DNA from: Commensalibacter melissae
GTDB taxonomy: Bacteria > Pseudomonadota > Alphaproteobacteria > Acetobacterales > Acetobacteraceae
Direction: 5' to 3'
DNA length: 64,000 nucleotides
Assembly: GCF_003691365.1 (NCBI RefSeq)
Contig: NZ_CP033087.1
Span: 1,130,501 to 1,194,500 of the forward strand
Every line of letters begins with the position of its first letter. Position 1 is the stretch's first letter. A program made the position numbers and the translations under genes. The notes beneath the pieces are model-generated. The model was not told the DNA's origin. It saw only the letters and a list, made by a program, of their open reading frames with translations, and did no database searches. Shown piece by piece: positions 18,050 to 25,707 of this stretch.

Positions 18050-19764
18050 TTTAAATTATCCTTTTTAGATTCAATAGGATCAGAAGATGATTGATTATTA
18101 TCCTGCTCGGATTTGTCAGATTTAAATGCGGGCTTGTCAGCCGATTGGTCTTGCTTTTCCACCGGTTCAGACTGGCAGACTCCCGATTGAACCTGGATAG
18201 GTAGATTTGAGGATTGTAAAACTCTAACAATCATGTCGGATTTTTGGGCATAATTTCCATGGGAGGATGTATACTGATCCATCGTTACAAACGTGTTTAC
18301 TCCAACTACCCTTCCACAAAGATCAACCAGTGGACCTCCAGAATTACCCGGGGAAACCATTGCGCTATGAGGCATTATTTTTTCGCCATTGTGATTATTC
18401 TGAATTCCGTTAATCTGTCCCTTGGTCAATATAACACCAGGAATTGCTTGTAGATCACCCTTCATCAGTCTTTGCATCGCATCATCCTGGCTTATCATGA
18501 TTCCCGGATAACCTGCAGCGACAACATCCTGTAAGGGTCGTGCATCTAATGAAAAACTCAGAGGTTGTTGCGGTGGCGCATTTTCAACCTTAAGAATTGC
18601 CAGGTCCAGTCCTCCATTTTCTATAGTCTGACTTACAGAAACAACATGAGCAAGTTTCAACTGTCCCAAGGATTTATTGGTAACCATTACAGAATTGTTC
18701 TTGGCATTTTCAACCACATGTCGATTAGTCACGATTGTGTCGGATGTGACGAAAAATCCTGTACCCGAAGCGGCAGATACATCATCGTCCTTTAACACCA
18801 TTATAAAAACAGTACTTTTTTCAAGCAGTTCCGGTAAACTACCTTCAAAAATTTTTCCGGTTGAAGTCATTGGTGTAAATGGATGTTCTAAACTTTTATT
18901 TAATGATGGATCTGCACGAGATTCCCTTATGTTACAGGGTGGATTTTTTAACTTATCCTTCAAAATCTTAATTTCTGTTTCCAGATCATGATTGGATTTC
19001 TCTATTTGCGGATATTGTTTAACAAGATTATGAGCTTCCCGAACTGTAATTCCATTAATTTTGATTGGATGTTCAGCAAAAATTATTCGCCAACCCAACA
19101 ATAAACCTATAAAAAAAAACAAAATCGCCGCTATTAATCGAGATAAAACAAATCTATTATTGAAATTTGTCAAAAACCGAAAACGTGATGATATTTTAGG
19201 ATTTACCGTAGAATTTTCTTGTGATTTAATAGATGACTTTATTTGTCCATTTACCTTTTTTTCATCAGAGAAATGTGAAATAGCGTCTTTTGCAGGTTTG
19301 GGCTCAGATGAAAATTGAAACAATGATGGTAAATATATTCCTGATTTTTTATTGTCCTGAAAAGAATTTGCTCCCCAATTCTTAATAATTATCTTATCCC
19401 CGCTTATAAGAATATCCCTAAAATCCGTAATATGTAAAACAGCTTCAACAATTTTTCCGCTCGAACTGTCCCTGGATATATTTTCAAACAAATTTTTAAA
19501 TGAAATAGCCATTTTCTGATAAATTTGCTGCTTTTGCTGCCCAGTTATTATTTTTGGCTCTTCAAAGGTATCCACATACCAGGAAATCAATAACGTATCT
19601 TTATTTTGATTTTCTGTAACAACAGGTTCAGCCAATTGTATATCTGGACAATACTGAGAAAAAATTTTGATGATCAAATCGTATTTTTCATAAATAATTT
19701 GATCATTTATAGTCATTATTTCTGATTTTTTTAGATTCTGTTTGTCAAGAAGAAATAATGTCAT
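18046..19764 (-). CDS. Membrane-tethered trypsin-like serine protease with SrfA-like cytosolic domain
   Basis: 572 aa from the ATG at 19764 (a TTG at 19776 is an alternative). The N-domain has LLISWYVD (about 58-65) and DILISGDKIIIKNWG (117-131), then a linker, one transmembrane helix (about 209-228), a coiled-coil stretch (245-273) and a trypsin-fold protease domain (315-520). The triad is complete: H349 in TNRHVV, D387 in GGLDLAIL and S475 in SPGNSGGPL. No PDZ domain follows, unlike DegP; instead there is a polar low-complexity tail (530-572). Topology puts the protease in the periplasm and the N-domain in the cytosol. It is the first gene of the four-gene operon. Confidence 0.85.
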   Translation of the reverse strand: MTLFLLDKQNLKKSEIMTINDQIIYEKYDLIIKIFSQYCPDIQLAEPVVTENQNKDTLLISWYVDTFEEPKIITGQQKQQIYQKMAISFKNLFENISRDSSSGKIVEAVLHITDFRDILISGDKIIIKNWGANSFQDNKKSGIYLPSLFQFSSEPKPAKDAISHFSDEKKVNGQIKSSIKSQENSTVNPKISSRFRFLTNFNNRFVLSRLIAAILFFFIGLLLGWRIIFAEHPIKINGITVREAHNLVKQYPQIEKSNHDLETEIKILKDKLKNPPCNIRESRADPSLNKSLEHPFTPMTSTGKIFEGSLPELLEKSTVFIMVLKDDDVSAASGTGFFVTSDTIVTNRHVVENAKNNSVMVTNKSLGQLKLAHVVSVSQTIENGGLDLAILKVENAPPQQPLSFSLDARPLQDVVAAGYPGIMISQDDAMQRLMKGDLQAIPGVILTKGQINGIQNNHNGEKIMPHSAMVSPGNSGGPLVDLCGRVVGVNTFVTMDQYTSSHGNYAQKSDMIVRVLQSSNLPIQVQSGVCQSEPVEKQDQSADKPAFKSDKSEQDNNQSSSDPIESKKDNLK

Positions 19765-19776
19765 ATTTGCTCGCAA

Positions 19777-20067
19777 ATTTTATGAAATATCTTTTAAACT
19801 TAATGATAGTAATCCAATGTTATATTCTTGCCAAGTATGGCATAGCAAAGCCAAGCTTTGAGTCCCGTATAACAAGTAATTATCAATAAAATAAAATCAG
19901 GCAAAACTTGCCAAAACTATTCATTTTTAAAGACAAAAAACAAAAAATAATTTAAGATAATTGAAAAAATCAAATTAGGATTTTTAAATAAACCTTTTTC
20001 CAAATTATATTATAATAATTTCAAATGTAAAAAAATAACGGAATGATTTTCCAAATCGGATACACCA
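19777..20067. promoter_or_regulatory. Divergent regulatory region with short palindromes
   Basis: 291 nt between the protease operon and the envelope-protein cluster. It contains CAAAGC-CAA-GCTTTG (19846-19860), a nearby GGCAA-AAC-TTGCC palindrome (about 19901-19913) and the repeated word TTGCCAA. The rest is AT-rich. These could be operators for one or both divergent units; no promoter boxes are assigned. Confidence 0.35.
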
Positions 20068-20565
20068 ATGCTAACTATCAAAAATTATTTGAATTTGAAT
20101 ATCATTATCGGAATTACATTGGCATTAATCCCCTTATCTGCTCATGCAAAAAATGACAAGTCTTTGACAACAATGGAAATTCGGACTTTACAGACAAGGG
20201 AATTCCCGAATTTATCTTCTTCTCAAGCCTATCAAATTGCTTTGTCTACCTTTCAGGATCTTGGATTTATTATTACAGAAACTTCACCTGCCATGGGGCT
20301 TATCGCAGCCAACCAGACTCACCCTGATTTAAATCAGGTTATTTTGGCAACTTTAACTTTAAGTTCAAAAAATGATTCTGTTCATACAATCATTGCACGC
20401 CTATCCTTAAGTGCCTATCCACTTTATAATGGTGAAGAAGGTGCAAATTTAAACGGTGGTCCTCCAAGACAATCTGAAATCATTCGATCCCCTTTAACAT
20501 ATCAACAGTTTTTTGATGCCTTTTCCTATTCACTATCCCTTCATCAAAATTACACATCTCGATGA
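20068..20565 (+). CDS. Secreted member of the local YQxFF paralogue family
   Basis: 165 aa with a signal peptide (about 1-27, ending SAHA). The mature domain shares the local family pattern: an N-terminal TREF, FQDLGFIITE, a glycine-alanine turn in MGLIAANQT, a beta-rich middle, and YQQFFDAFSYSLSLHQ at the end. Four more copies of this pattern lie within 3 kb. The next gene overlaps by ATGA. The alternating helix-sheet layout and envelope location recall BamC-like helix-grip domains; this is a structural guess. Function unknown. Confidence 0.75.
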   Translation: MLTIKNYLNLNIIIGITLALIPLSAHAKNDKSLTTMEIRTLQTREFPNLSSSQAYQIALSTFQDLGFIITETSPAMGLIAANQTHPDLNQVILATLTLSSKNDSVHTIIARLSLSAYPLYNGEEGANLNGGPPRQSEIIRSPLTYQQFFDAFSYSLSLHQNYTSR

Positions 20566-20999
20566 AAATGACACTTAAATTTTTTCTTTGCATATTGGGG
20601 TTGTCATGTTCCTCACTGACAGCTTGTTCAAACAATAATGAATCTATGCTTCCCGCCACTCAAAAACGTGTAAATGAAACGCGTACATTCGAGGCACCTA
20701 ATCAAGATATTTTGTTGAAAACCATTATTACAACACTGCAGGATCAAGGTTTTAATATTGTAAAAGTCAATTTGGACAGTTCCGAGGTAACGGCACAACA
20801 AAACAGCAATATAATATTGAGTGTAATGACATATCCCATTGATAGAAATAAATTTGCTGTAAGAGTCAATGGACAAATTTACAATAATTTCAGCATTTCC
20901 TCAACCGGATATGAAAATATAGCAGACCCTGTTTTTTATCAAAAGAATTTTTTTGAACCACTATCCCGGTCACTATTCTTGCAAAATCATCCATTTTAA
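20562..20999 (+). CDS. Lipoprotein of the local YQxFF paralogue family
   Basis: 145 aa with a lipoprotein signal (lipobox LTAC near residues 19-22), so probably anchored in the outer membrane. The mature part has TRTFEAPNQ, LQDQGFNIVKV and a C-terminal YQKNFFEPLSRSLFLQ, the same landmarks as its neighbours. It is coupled to the preceding gene by an ATGA overlap. The paralogue pattern points to tandem duplication and divergence. Function unknown. Confidence 0.75.
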   Translation: MKMTLKFFLCILGLSCSSLTACSNNNESMLPATQKRVNETRTFEAPNQDILLKTIITTLQDQGFNIVKVNLDSSEVTAQQNSNIILSVMTYPIDRNKFAVRVNGQIYNNFSISSTGYENIADPVFYQKNFFEPLSRSLFLQNHPF

Positions 21000-21045
21000 C
21001 CTTACTGTAAATAATGGCTTTTCTATTTAATAATGGACAAACATC

Positions 21046-21462
21046 ATGCGCTTTCTCAAATATGTGATTATTCCCACCACAGTTTTACTCATGGCTGGTT
21101 GTGAATCAGCATCAAAACAGACCCAAGATGCTCAGACGGCTCAAAATACAGATGCCCATCTGACTCTTGGAACCATTGAAAGCCAACTTCATAAAGGTAT
21201 GAGTAATGCCTCGGTTGTTGAAATTTTTGGGCCACCCAATATTGTAACTTCCGATGATCAACATCAGGAAGTATGGGTGTATGATCGGATTTCAACCATG
21301 CGTACACATTCCAGTTCTGGAGGATGGGCAACCATTGTTATCCTCGGGTTGGGAAACAAAGCCAATACATCCAGCACGTCACAACGAACACTCACCTTGA
21401 TTGTTAAATTTGACCATAATCAAAAAGTTAGAGATTATTCTTATAGATATAGCAATTTCTAG
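21046..21462 (+). CDS. SmpA/OmlA (BamE-like) fold lipoprotein
   Basis: 138 aa with lipobox LMAGC (about 15-19). The mature domain has LHKGMSNASVVEIFGPPN, EVWVYDR and a terminal TLTLIVKFDHNQKVRDYSY, the helix-then-strand pattern of the SmpA/OmlA/BamE fold, in which KGM..A.V...FG.P is the signature. It sits between members of the YQxFF family and ends 2 nt before the next gene. It is not necessarily BamE itself; many lipoproteins share this fold. Confidence 0.75.
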   Translation: MRFLKYVIIPTTVLLMAGCESASKQTQDAQTAQNTDAHLTLGTIESQLHKGMSNASVVEIFGPPNIVTSDDQHQEVWVYDRISTMRTHSSSGGWATIVILGLGNKANTSSTSQRTLTLIVKFDHNQKVRDYSYRYSNF

Positions 21463-21464
21463 GA

Positions 21465-21899
21465 ATGCAAACACTTTCTCGTATATATATTTCTATATCC
21501 CTTTGGGGCCAAATCTTCATTGGGATCATGGTTTTATTAAATCCGCTTCAAACTGTTTTGGCAAAACCGCAACAGACTCTTGCACTAAGGGCTATTCAGA
21601 GTCGATCATTTGAAACTACGGATCAGCAAAAAATGATCCAGGCCATTTCATCTACGCTGCAAGACATGGGATATATCATTGTGAGATCAAATGATCAGAT
21701 CGGTTTTGTCACGGCAACCCATTTTACAGATGACATAATTGAAATTACCGTTACGACACAACCCAATAAAGATCATATTATCGTCAGGGCTACGGCTCGT
21801 ATGAATAACTTGCCGTTGGACAAAAACCCTGAATTCTATCAAAATTTTTTCAATCAGTTATCTCAAGCCACATTCTTGAACGCCAACGCCATTTATTAG
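21465..21899 (+). CDS. Secreted member of the local YQxFF paralogue family
   Basis: 144 aa with a signal peptide (about 1-34, cleavage near VLA) and no lipobox. It carries RSFETTDQQK, TLQDMGYIIVRSNDQIGFVTA and a terminal YQNFFNQLSQATFLNA, the clearest version of the family pattern. It starts 2 nt after the OmlA-like gene, so all four plus-strand genes of the cluster probably form one transcript. Function unknown. Confidence 0.75.
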   Translation: MQTLSRIYISISLWGQIFIGIMVLLNPLQTVLAKPQQTLALRAIQSRSFETTDQQKMIQAISSTLQDMGYIIVRSNDQIGFVTATHFTDDIIEITVTTQPNKDHIIVRATARMNNLPLDKNPEFYQNFFNQLSQATFLNANAIY

Positions 21900-21902
21900 A
21901 GA

Positions 21903-22301
21903 TCAGGATAAATTACGTGACAACGTATCAAAAAATTCCTGATAAACTTGGGGTGACGTTACAGGATATTGATTGTAGCGCAACGCTATACGAACTGTCG
22001 TACCATGGTTTACCATTGATATTATATTTGCCTGCATGATATGTCCGTTTTCCAGACGTATGACTTCAATCAGATGGCTTAGATCATCCACCCTGACAAT
22101 TTGAAAATCCAGACTGACCAGTGTTTTAATTACGGCTTGATTAACCCTATTTATATCTGACTGATCAAATTGCCGCATTTGCATATTACGAAGCTGACCT
22201 GTCGGTAAGTCAGTTAATCTCAGGCTTGTTGGTATGGAATTCCCATTACATCCTGCCAACAATAAAACCACGACCACAGAAAATAAATGAAAAATTTTCA
22301 T
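21903..22301 (-). CDS. Lipoprotein of the local YQxFF paralogue family
   Basis: 132 aa with lipobox LLAGC (about 14-18). It carries MRQFDQSDINRVNQAV, LVSLDFQIVRV and a terminal YQEFFDTLSRNLS. It is convergent to the preceding plus-strand group with a 3-nt gap between stops, and its ATG overlaps the stop of the upstream minus-strand paralogue (TAATG), so those two are coupled. An opposite-strand copy pair suggests inverted duplication. Function unknown. Confidence 0.72.
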   Translation of the reverse strand: MKIFHLFSVVVVLLLAGCNGNSIPTSLRLTDLPTGQLRNMQMRQFDQSDINRVNQAVIKTLVSLDFQIVRVDDLSHLIEVIRLENGHIMQANIISMVNHGTTVRIALRYNQYPVTSPQVYQEFFDTLSRNLS

Positions 22302-22909
22302 TAGGATTGAGCCTGTAAATAAATTGCTTTTGACAAAGCTTCAAAGAAATTCTGATAAATTTTTGGATCCCGGACTAACCAGATTTCACCGACATGTCCG
22401 TCATTGTAAAAATCACGCATTTCAATTGAAACATGAATTTGAAATCCTTTTTTATTATTTTCCAAAGGTAAAAGCACAACAGAAACAGAACTGTTTTTCT
22501 TGGCAACATATAAACTATTTTGTCCACCAGCCAGTTCAAACGGTCCCAGCTGAATTGCCAAATTTCCACCCGCCCACGGTTTTTGATGAAAATGAGTGAT
22601 CGGAATTCCAAAAAAACTCAAAGGCTGACCAATATCATATGTCTGGTCTGCATATAAGGTGCCAACCCCCGCATTCACCTCTCTTATAACATAATGCTGA
22701 TCTTGGACAACATTCATTACAGCACGCATAAGCTCTGATCTATCAGTTATATCGAAATCCCTGCTTTGCATCGAAAAACGAGCGACCCTGTCTGAGGTTA
22801 ACCTCATACTATTTTGAGGAGGTGTATCAGAAGCTGAACATGCACTTAAAAAAATTAAGATGACAACCAAACTGTCTAGACAATAAGAAATTAGGTTTTT
22901 CTTATTCAT
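22301..22909 (-). CDS. Larger lipoprotein of the local YQxFF paralogue family
   Basis: 202 aa from the ATG at 22909; this start gives a clean lipoprotein signal with lipobox LSAC, while an upstream TTG (22957) would bury it. The mature part has MQSRDFDITDRSELMRAVM, QDQHYVIREVNAGVGTLYA and a terminal YQNFFEALSKAIYLQAQ. An extra insert of about 50 residues in the middle (near GGNLAIQLGPFELAGGQ) sets it apart from its shorter relatives. Function unknown. Confidence 0.72.
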   Translation of the reverse strand: MNKKNLISYCLDSLVVILIFLSACSASDTPPQNSMRLTSDRVARFSMQSRDFDITDRSELMRAVMNVVQDQHYVIREVNAGVGTLYADQTYDIGQPLSFFGIPITHFHQKPWAGGNLAIQLGPFELAGGQNSLYVAKKNSSVSVVLLPLENNKKGFQIHVSIEMRDFYNDGHVGEIWLVRDPKIYQNFFEALSKAIYLQAQS

Positions 22910-23114
22910 ATTCACATAATCCGTCTTGACTTCTGAAATCTTGAAACGAATTTCCAATATTTAAAAGCCTATATTTAATATCTGTAACAAATATTGTAAT
23001 AATAAAATATACAGTTTCATTCTACATTAATATTTTCCCATATTAAAATAAACAAGATATATTTGTTTGGATCGTTTCGTTATAAATTCTTTACCGTTTT
23101 ACCATGGATTCTTT

Positions 23115-23427
23115 ATGAGTGATAAATCAAACATCAGGGCAGGTTCAATCGAAAGGGTAACTCCTAGCAATAAGCAGGGAAGTTTTCCTTTAAAAATTGA
23201 TTCTGATTCAGTCATTGGTTCCAAATATACTTTTTTTACTTAATTAACCCAATCTTTTGCCAGAATCCCTCTTGGAAAAACATGTTTGTGCCATTATTAA
23301 TTTACCTTTCAACCATCAGGGATCAACTGCATTCTACACGATAGTGCTTTTTATGCCTGATTCCAAAAGTTATTACATTCCTATTCGGCGAGATTACTCA
23401 ATTCCAAATGGAGGTTCTTTATTTTAA
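23115..23427 (+). pseudogene. csaA: Decayed csaA (tRNA-binding/export chaperone) remnant
   Basis: Two pieces in different frames look like CsaA. Frame one, 23115-23243, gives SNIRAGSIERV and FPLKIDSDSVIGSK, like the IRVGTIV...KLxIDFG..IG start of CsaA, then stops at TAA. The other frame, about 23248-23427, gives EKHVCAIINLP, FYTIVLFMPDS and a terminal SIPNGGSLF, like the CsaA end (AVVNLP, EVLVLG, VPNGGRLF). A run of seven T (23231-23237) sits just before the break. At least one frameshift plus a stop is needed, so this is a pseudogene unless the sequence is in error. The remnant ends on the gpt start codon (TAATG). Confidence 0.68.
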
Positions 23428-23900
23428 TGGCTACCAAATATATGACCGTTTCCTGGGATCAATTACACAAAGATGCCCGTATATTATCTGAACGCTTGAG
23501 CAATTTTAATTTCAGAGGAATTATCGCGATAACACGTGGTGGGTTAATTCCCGCGGGAATTATTGCACGTGAATTGGAACTTCGTTTGATTGATACAATA
23601 TCAGTTGTCACTTATGATGAGGAAAAAAGAGGTGAATTAAATATCATTAAAAATCCCTCCATTACCGAAGATGGTAATGGTTTTCTAATTATTGACGACC
23701 TCGTTGATTCGGGAATTACTGCCAAAGCTATTCGTAAGTTGTTACCAAAAGCTTATTTTGCCTGCCTTTATGCCAAACCTGCCGGCAAGGAATATACTGA
23801 CCAATTTATCATGGAAGTTCAACAGGATATGTGGATCCTGTTCCCATGGGATATGGCCCCCGCCTTTGCACCCCCTCTTATCAAATCCCAAAAAAAATAA
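23427..23900 (+). CDS. gpt: Xanthine-guanine phosphoribosyltransferase
   Basis: 157 aa type I phosphoribosyltransferase that salvages xanthine, guanine and hypoxanthine with PRPP. It has IIAITRGGLIPAGIIARE near the N-terminus and the PRPP loop FLIIDDLVDSGITAKAIR in the middle, and ends with DMWILFPWDMAPAF as in E. coli Gpt. A GGAGG site lies 11 nt upstream, inside the csaA remnant. Length matches the family. Confidence 0.92.
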   Translation: MATKYMTVSWDQLHKDARILSERLSNFNFRGIIAITRGGLIPAGIIARELELRLIDTISVVTYDEEKRGELNIIKNPSITEDGNGFLIIDDLVDSGITAKAIRKLLPKAYFACLYAKPAGKEYTDQFIMEVQQDMWILFPWDMAPAFAPPLIKSQKK

Positions 23901-23967
23901 AAAAAAGCATATTTTATAAAAAAATAACTTGCCTTATAGCGCAGAACAGGATAGCTATAGGGCCATT

Positions 23968-24045
23968 CGGGGTGTGGCGCAGCCTGGCTAGCGCGCTTGT
24001 TTTGGGTACAAGAGGCCCCCGGTTCGAATCCGGGCTCCCCGACCA
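23968..24045 (+). tRNA. tRNA-Pro (UGG)
   Basis: Cloverleaf read by eye: acceptor arm CGGGGTG with CTCCCCG (one T-T mismatch), D-arm GCGCAGCCTGGCTAGCGC, anticodon stem CTTGT/ACAAG around TTTGGGT with anticodon TGG, T-arm CCCGGTTCGAATCCGGG, discriminator A and encoded CCA. The anticodon gives proline. Confidence 0.93.
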
Positions 24046-24104
24046 TTAATAAAGACCTTGGGTTAAAATCCTTGGGTATTTTTTAATAAGCAAAAGAGGT
24101 TTTC

Positions 24105-24413
24105 ATGACACGGGCGCGAATTTATAAATGCCCTCAAAAGGCTACACAATCTGGTAAAATTCGCAGTCATAGATGGATTCTTGATTATGGACAATCCTCC
24201 CCTCGATCACATGATTCCTTAACTGGATGGGTAGGATGTAGTGAGACACAAACTGAAGTAAAACTCAGTTTCCCTACAAAAGATCAAGCAATTCAATATG
24301 CAGAAAAAAATTCAATTGCTTATGATTTGGAAGAACCAGGTAGTCATCATTATGTTGTCAAAAATTATGAAGATAATTTTCACAACAATCGGAAAATGAA
24401 CTGGACTCACTGA
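24105..24413 (+). CDS. NADH dehydrogenase (complex I) NDUFS4-like accessory subunit
   Basis: 102 aa. RARIYKCPQKATQSG, WILDYGQ, LTGWVGC and LSFPTKDQAIQYAEK are hallmarks of the ETC complex I subunit conserved region, the bacterial relative of mitochondrial NDUFS4 that alphaproteobacteria carry as a supernumerary complex I subunit. AAGAGG lies 5 nt before the ATG. It is a lone gene between two tRNAs, far from any nuo operon in this window. Confidence 0.9.
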   Translation: MTRARIYKCPQKATQSGKIRSHRWILDYGQSSPRSHDSLTGWVGCSETQTEVKLSFPTKDQAIQYAEKNSIAYDLEEPGSHHYVVKNYEDNFHNNRKMNWTH

Positions 24414-24424
24414 AATTATATTTT

Positions 24425-24498
24425 GCGCTCTTAGCTCAGCTGGATAGAGCAACAGCCTTCTAAGCTGTGGGTCGCTGGTTCGAATCCAGCAGGGCGCA
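24425..24498 (+). tRNA. tRNA-Arg (UCU)
   Basis: Acceptor GCGCTCT pairs with AGGGCGC (one G-T), D-arm AGCTCAGCTGGATAGAGC, anticodon stem ACAGC/GCTGT around CTTCTAA with anticodon TCT, T-arm GCTGGTTCGAATCCAGC, discriminator A. CCA is not encoded, unlike the nearby tRNA-Pro. Confidence 0.93.
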
Positions 24499-24521
24499 TT
24501 TCCAATTTTTCGCAAAACTGT

Positions 24522-25388
24522 TTAATCATTTTTCATAGATGGCAAATTCCAAATCTGTTGTTTCTGATGATAAACAACTTTAGGTAATAATACATAAATT
24601 GGATGATAATCAGGATTAAGCCATCTAAGAATTTGTGTCATATCCTTTTCATCCATTGCTGTACAACCTGAAGTCTCCGCATTCGCATTTTTTCTTAAAT
24701 GTGCAAAGATACAGCTTCCATAATGAGGAATATTCTTCTCATTATGTTCAATGACAAAACCTAATTTATAAAGTTGGTCCCCTTTAAAATGAATATCCCT
24801 ACGCATAGGTTCAGACAAAATAAATTTTTCTTTTAAAGAAAAATTTTGTTTATCAATAATTTGATTATATTGAGACGATGTAGGATCATCAATACAGTAG
24901 TCATATTGTGTCATGACATGGTAAGGATAATTTATAGAAAGATTATTCCTATAACCAAATGCAAAGCCTATTTTGAATATTCCAACAGGACTGCGCTTAT
25001 CACCCTCTTTTTTGTACAGACCTTCTTGGATAAATGGATGCAATCCCCTGCCCCAAGCCAATCCTTGACTACCTAGAGATACAGAAACACCATTTCCTTT
25101 TTTGTGCCATTTTGAATGCAAATATTCAAATCTGTATAATTTTCCCCTATTACTATACCATCCATCAGTTATAACAACGATCATTTGCTGTTTTTTTTGC
25201 CAGTGATACAAAATTGATTTTTGTGTATGATTACAACCTGAAAAAAATAAACAACCTATTAATGGAATGATTTTTTTTGAAAATAAATTAAACAAATTAT
25301 TCAATATCCATTTTTGATGAAAACCATATTCTCCAACAGAATCGAAAACAATTTTTACTATAAAAATACAATAATAACGTATCACCAA
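24522..25388 (-). CDS. L,D-transpeptidase (YkuD-type) lipoprotein
   Basis: 288 aa as annotated from the upstream ATG. A lipobox-like LFFSGC sits about 50 residues in, so the true start is probably an internal non-ATG codon (for example the TTG before NNLFNLF) giving a normal lipoprotein signal. The C-terminal half has GDKRSPVGIFKI, and the catalytic region is CIFAHLRKN then ETSGCTAM, the histidine-plus-SGC variant of the YkuD motif. Such enzymes cross-link peptidoglycan or attach lipoproteins to it. The tRNA-Arg lies just beyond its stop on the other strand. Confidence 0.78.
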   Translation of the reverse strand: MVIRYYCIFIVKIVFDSVGEYGFHQKWILNNLFNLFSKKIIPLIGCLFFSGCNHTQKSILYHWQKKQQMIVVITDGWYSNRGKLYRFEYLHSKWHKKGNGVSVSLGSQGLAWGRGLHPFIQEGLYKKEGDKRSPVGIFKIGFAFGYRNNLSINYPYHVMTQYDYCIDDPTSSQYNQIIDKQNFSLKEKFILSEPMRRDIHFKGDQLYKLGFVIEHNEKNIPHYGSCIFAHLRKNANAETSGCTAMDEKDMTQILRWLNPDYHPIYVLLPKVVYHQKQQIWNLPSMKND

Positions 25389-25707
25389 ATATACAATTCA
25401 TTAAGCTCCCACTTTTAATAAGTATCTCAAATAATATGTAATATTTTCAATTATTTCCCTAAGGTAAAGCTAATTATCTCCGATTAAATTACAATATAAT
25501 AATTTCGTTGCAGTTAAATACATAATTACGTAAACATAATTCATATCCTGTTTTTTTCATTATTAAATTAGAACAATAGCGCAATAAATAAACATAAAAT
25601 TTATAATAAAATTATCATATTTATATAATTCTTGTTTTATTCAATGGATAAATTATGTAAGAAGCGACATAATCTTAAATATTATATTTTCAGTTTCGAG
25701 GATTTTT
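25389..25707. promoter_or_regulatory. Divergent AT-rich region upstream of putA
   Basis: 319 nt of very AT-rich sequence with a TTACGTAA palindrome (25526-25533) and many TATAAT-like words. It must hold the promoters of putA and of the L,D-transpeptidase gene. I see no gene in it and cannot place boxes reliably. Confidence 0.4.

Noticed and set aside
18046..19764. DegP/HtrA assignment for the tethered protease
   Set aside because: There is no PDZ domain and a large N-terminal cytosolic domain precedes the membrane helix; only the protease fold is shared.
23353..23427. 24-codon leader peptide overlapping the gpt start
   Set aside because: Its sequence continues upstream in frame and matches the end of CsaA, so it is better explained as part of the csaA remnant.
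24049..24085. Possible terminator after tRNA-Pro
   Set aside because: The repeated word CCTTGGGT is a direct repeat, not inverted, so it does not form the hairpin.
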